DNA of 64,000 bases from Bactericera cockerelli. Its lineage: Eukaryota > Arthropoda > Insecta > Hemiptera > Triozidae. The stretch spans positions 23,391,570 through 23,455,569 of the forward strand of contig CM044957.1 in NCBI GenBank assembly GCA_024516035.1. The letters are read 5' to 3'. A program made the position numbers and the translations under genes. This document shows positions 61,455-64,000 of this stretch, in pieces. A model generated the notes under the pieces. That model made no database searches, had not been told where the DNA came from, and worked only from the letters and a program-made list of their open reading frames with translations. Numbering within the stretch: the first letter of the stretch is position 1; each line of letters opens with the position of its first letter.

Positions 61455-62902
61455 CTGAAATGGCAGAAAATGATCTGTAATTAATTAATCCCCCACAAGA
61501 ACTACTGTTACAAAGTTAAGTTCCATGATGCTAGAATCACCCGTCTTCTGAGGACTGTTTTTGCCGATCACAAGATGTTGCTCAAAAATGTAGATAATAT
61601 TTCCACTTAACTAACTATGTACATAATATTATATCCTCTTTTTTAGGTATATTCTAAATGTATAGCCTCTTATTTCCCAAGCGCTTTTATCATTTGTAGT
61701 GGTACCTGTCCGATGTGCATCCAAATGCACATTTGCAATATAGGGTTTGTAATGGTATCTTCCCAAGGTGCATTCAAATGCACAAACACTTTTCTGAACT
61801 CATGTTGATTTTAATCTTGTGAACGGATCTTTACCACAGAGGTTTTTTCAAAGGAAGGAGAACTCTGTGCGTTATTATAGGTGGGACAATTTTGTCTTGG
61901 GATGATAGCATTACCAAAAAAATGTGCATTCAGATGCACATTGGGAAGGAAGAGGATAGATAAAATACTTTACTCATGTGGGTTCGATCCCCAGCGGGAC
62001 AGGATTTTTTCTGTTCTGTTCTTGGGTGTTCGGGGTCCACTCATACCTCGTGAGGAAAATTGAGCAGCTGCTTTAATGTGAGCAGCGACCAGTGGTGGAA
62101 TTATAGGCAAAAATAAGATATTGGGATATTAAAAGATATGGAAAAGTCCTATAATTATTGTATTAGAATTGATTAGAATCTTCTTTGAAATAAAATTTCA
62201 ATAGTAGGTACCTATACCGATTTCTAACTTTGGGTCTTAGAATGTTGGGTAAAAGGCAAATTAAGTCGCCAGTATAAAAAGTTTGTGAACCACTGTCGTA
62301 GAGAAATGAAATTTGGCATGTAGCTGAAAGGCGCTAAAAGTACGGAACCGAAAAAAATTCATTAAAATGCGCCATCTTGTTCTTTGGTTATATCTCAAGA
62401 AAAAATAAAAATTCAAATATCTCGTAAACCATCAGCGTTATTGAAAAAATAATAGAATAAAATCGTCTTTAGTGGTCATCTTACACACAATTTAAATGTT
62501 TTGAATGTCAATTTTTGACATTTTCCCCATTCGCCCCAGGGTAAATTTTTATACAAAATTGAAATATGTGCAAATATCTCGTAAACGATAAGGGATCTTG
62601 ATTAGAAAAAAATGATAATATCGTTTTAAATGTTCATTTTGAACATATTTTCAATACTTTTAATATACATTTTCGACATTTCTGAAAATTTAAGTTCACA
62701 CCAGTTTATTTACTTTCGAAGTCTCGCAGCCTTTGAGCCTACATGGTGTTGAACGGAAAGCAGCTAATTCATATTTGTGTATTAAAGAGCTTACTTACTT
62801 ATGAGCAGTGAGACCCCCACAGGCAACAAATAGTTCTTCGTCAGTGAGTTGCACTATAGCAAGGGAAGATGGTCCTTGTGATGTTTCATCTTGTTCGTCA
62901 CT
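61172..62902 (-). CDS. GPATCH4: G-patch domain-containing protein 4, C-terminal exons
   Basis: Exons 62902-62799 and 61454-61172 join in phase 2. The sequence SDEQDETSQGPSSLAI, LTDEELFVACGGLTAHK, AARHGHKLSGKLKRLQKQEEE is the conserved block after the G-patch of GPATCH4. A Lys-rich tail follows (YDKKKKKRRLDG, KQKKRKKNKVNKET, TAA at 61174-61172). The human protein is a nucleolar RNA-processing cofactor of DHX15. The G-patch itself must be upstream of 62902 and is not visible. Two acceptor choices (62902 or 62900) fit the first exon. Confidence 0.88.
61690..61950. repeat. Repeat with three GTGCAT hairpins in GPATCH4 intron
   Basis: GTGCATCCAAATGCAC (61715), GTGCATTCAAATGCAC (61768) and GTGCATTCAGATGCAC (61924) are near-palindromes. 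No inverted element ends were found. Confidence 0.75.
61975..62160 (+). repeat. tRNA-derived SINE, family B (copy 4, 5' truncated)
   Basis: GGTTCGATCCCCAGCGGGAC, GTTCGGGGTCCACTCATACC and GAGCAGCGACCAGTGG match 1749-2035 in order. Confidence 0.75.
62161..62798. other. GPATCH4 intron, internal duplication
   Basis: CAAATATCTCGTAAACCATC (62415) and CAAATATCTCGTAAACGATA (62571), each followed by AAAAATAAT-like sequence, suggest a diverged tandem pair. No exon. Confidence 0.5.
62799..62902 (-). CDS. GPATCH4: GPATCH4 exon with the ACGGLTAHK block
   Basis: 34 codons plus two bases. The donor is CATAA|GTAAGT. LTDEELFVACGGLTAHK is the most conserved part. Confidence 0.88.
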
Positions 62903-63167
62903 CTTAAACAGTCAAAAATCACAATTTATTTATGCGCGTAATGCATTGCATGCCTAGAGAATTAGTAGGAAAAAATAGGTACCTATAATAAGTTCCAAGA
63001 CCTTTTTACGAACTAATTTTTATCATCATTATGTACCTAGGTACCTAAATAGATATTATAAGCTGTAGTTTTGAAGAAAAAAAATGCTTCACTTGGGGAG
63101 ACTCGCGTTCTTTCTGCCTTCTTTACTTCCATGTCCTACATGCCATTGAGAGATCAAGGGATATTAG

Positions 63168-63620
63168 GTATGTCGGTTGCACTCAAGACACCACGAAATT
63201 AGAAAAATTATTGCAAAGGAACTACGAAAACAAGGTTGGCAGGTGCAAGAAGAGATTCATTATGTGAGTGATGGTGGTTCCAACCGTAGAGTGGGTATCC
63301 TGTGCTGGAAAGGAGATAAAAGCTTTATTATTGATCCAACAGTGCGCACAGAAAAATCATGTAACCAAGCCAAAGAAGTGGATGAGGAGAAAAAGTCTAT
63401 TTATGAACCCTGTGTAACCTATTTTAAAGAAAATTTTAACATAAATGATATCAAAGTGATCGGATTGCTGATTGGTGCACGAGGTGTAATGACAAGTTTT
63501 TTTGAAGAATTTAGAAAAAGTTTTAACCTTCCAAAATCCATTTTAAGAGAAATAACCACAGCAACGGTTAGAGGTTCTTGTAAGATCATTCATAACAATC
63601 TATATAAAAACAACACTTGA
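63168..63620 (+). pseudogene. C-terminal restriction-like endonuclease of an R2-type retrotransposon
   Basis: Reads KIIAKELRKQGWQVQEEIHY, SNRRVGILCW, SFIIDPTVRTEK, KSIYEPCVTYFKENFNI and VIGLLIGARG. This is the C-terminal part of site-specific or R2-like non-LTR elements found in arthropods. The IDPTVR..E segment is kept, but the preceding Asp expected after RR is Gly. No ATG start fits; the frame stops upstream at 63167, so the fragment is 5' truncated. It lies upstream of the last visible GPATCH4 exons, opposite strand. Confidence 0.7.
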
Positions 63621-63769
63621 ACAAAACATCAAAAAAAAGGAGAAAAAAAATTATAAAAAAGAAAATTATCCACCAATATTGTGTCTACAGGGTGATCGAA
63701 ACCACCCAGCCACTATTTTTTGAACTTCGCACCCTACCAGCTCCTACCCTGATAAGTTTTTTTACTTTC

Positions 63770-63975
63770 CTTATCCTATAATAAGGAAAGTAATGTATTC
63801 GTCAAAAATCTGGTGTAAACAACACACGACTTTCCTCATCCCCCAAAAAGGAGTCGAATTTCGCCACTAGTGACTCAACGGTAACAGATAACTAAAAATC
63901 AATGCATTTCCAAATCATTGAATTGGATATGTCACAATCCAATTCTAGGATGAATAATAAAAAAGTTATACAAAG
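63770..63975 (+). repeat. Dispersed repeat K (copy 3)
   Basis: AATCTGGTGTAAACAACACA CGACTTTCCTCATC, GCCACTAGTGACTCAACGGT and TTGGATATGTCACAATCC match 39640-39815 and 60340-60545. The first block is also at 57238-57300. Confidence 0.75.
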
Positions 63976-64000
63976 CGGGTCCCCCTCAAATTACCGGTAA

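Overview
This is a eukaryotic nuclear genomic window, almost certainly from an insect. The five host genes recognised are metazoan, split by GT-AG introns and sitting in AT-rich DNA, and they read closest to insect homologues. Short exons, many tRNA-derived SINEs, (CA)n and (GA)n runs and TA-, TTAA- and 8-bp-flanked transposon remnants fit a repeat-rich hemipteran-type genome. That lineage is an inference. There are three 100-N gaps (12544-12643, 34317-34416, 46160-46259).

Host genes from left to right. (1) MED14, plus strand: eight exons between 1 and 9614 encode a central to C-terminal stretch of this Mediator scaffold subunit. Both ends of the gene lie outside what is seen. (2) An ELOVL-family fatty-acid elongase, minus strand: first two coding exons at 28687-28618 and 23631-23435. 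(3) An MBOAT1/2-type lysophospholipid acyltransferase, minus strand: seven exons from 46159 to 38602, cut at its 5' side by the third gap. (4) ATP6AP2 (prorenin receptor, V-ATPase accessory protein), minus strand: five exons from 55576 to 46928, lacking only the last small exon. (5) GPATCH4, minus strand: the last two exons at 62902-62799 and 61454-61172. Several exons are too short to appear as long ORFs and were found by joining splice sites in phase.

The rest is mainly mobile DNA, much of it nested. A nearly complete APE-type LINE (15861 to about 20376) has ORF1 and ORF2 in one frame separated by a single TAG in a TMV-like leaky context. A 247-bp TA-flanked MITE interrupts its reverse transcriptase. 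Other elements are a 1.2-kb MITE inside an older LINE, a DD41D mariner-like element inside another repeat, two further decayed mariners, a 2.1-kb hAT carrying only a BED finger just upstream of ATP6AP2, a 227-bp Helitron-like element, a TTAA-flanked piggyBac-like MITE with four small hairpins, and a 2-kb foldback element. There are at least five tRNA-type SINE families and one 5S-rRNA-type SINE family.

Two MED14 introns carry minisatellites lying directly on splice sites. A 45-bp array repeats the 5' splice junction sixteen times, and a 30-bp array abuts a 3' splice site. These, with the LINE readthrough configuration, are the most unusual observations here. The host genes are not obviously related in function.
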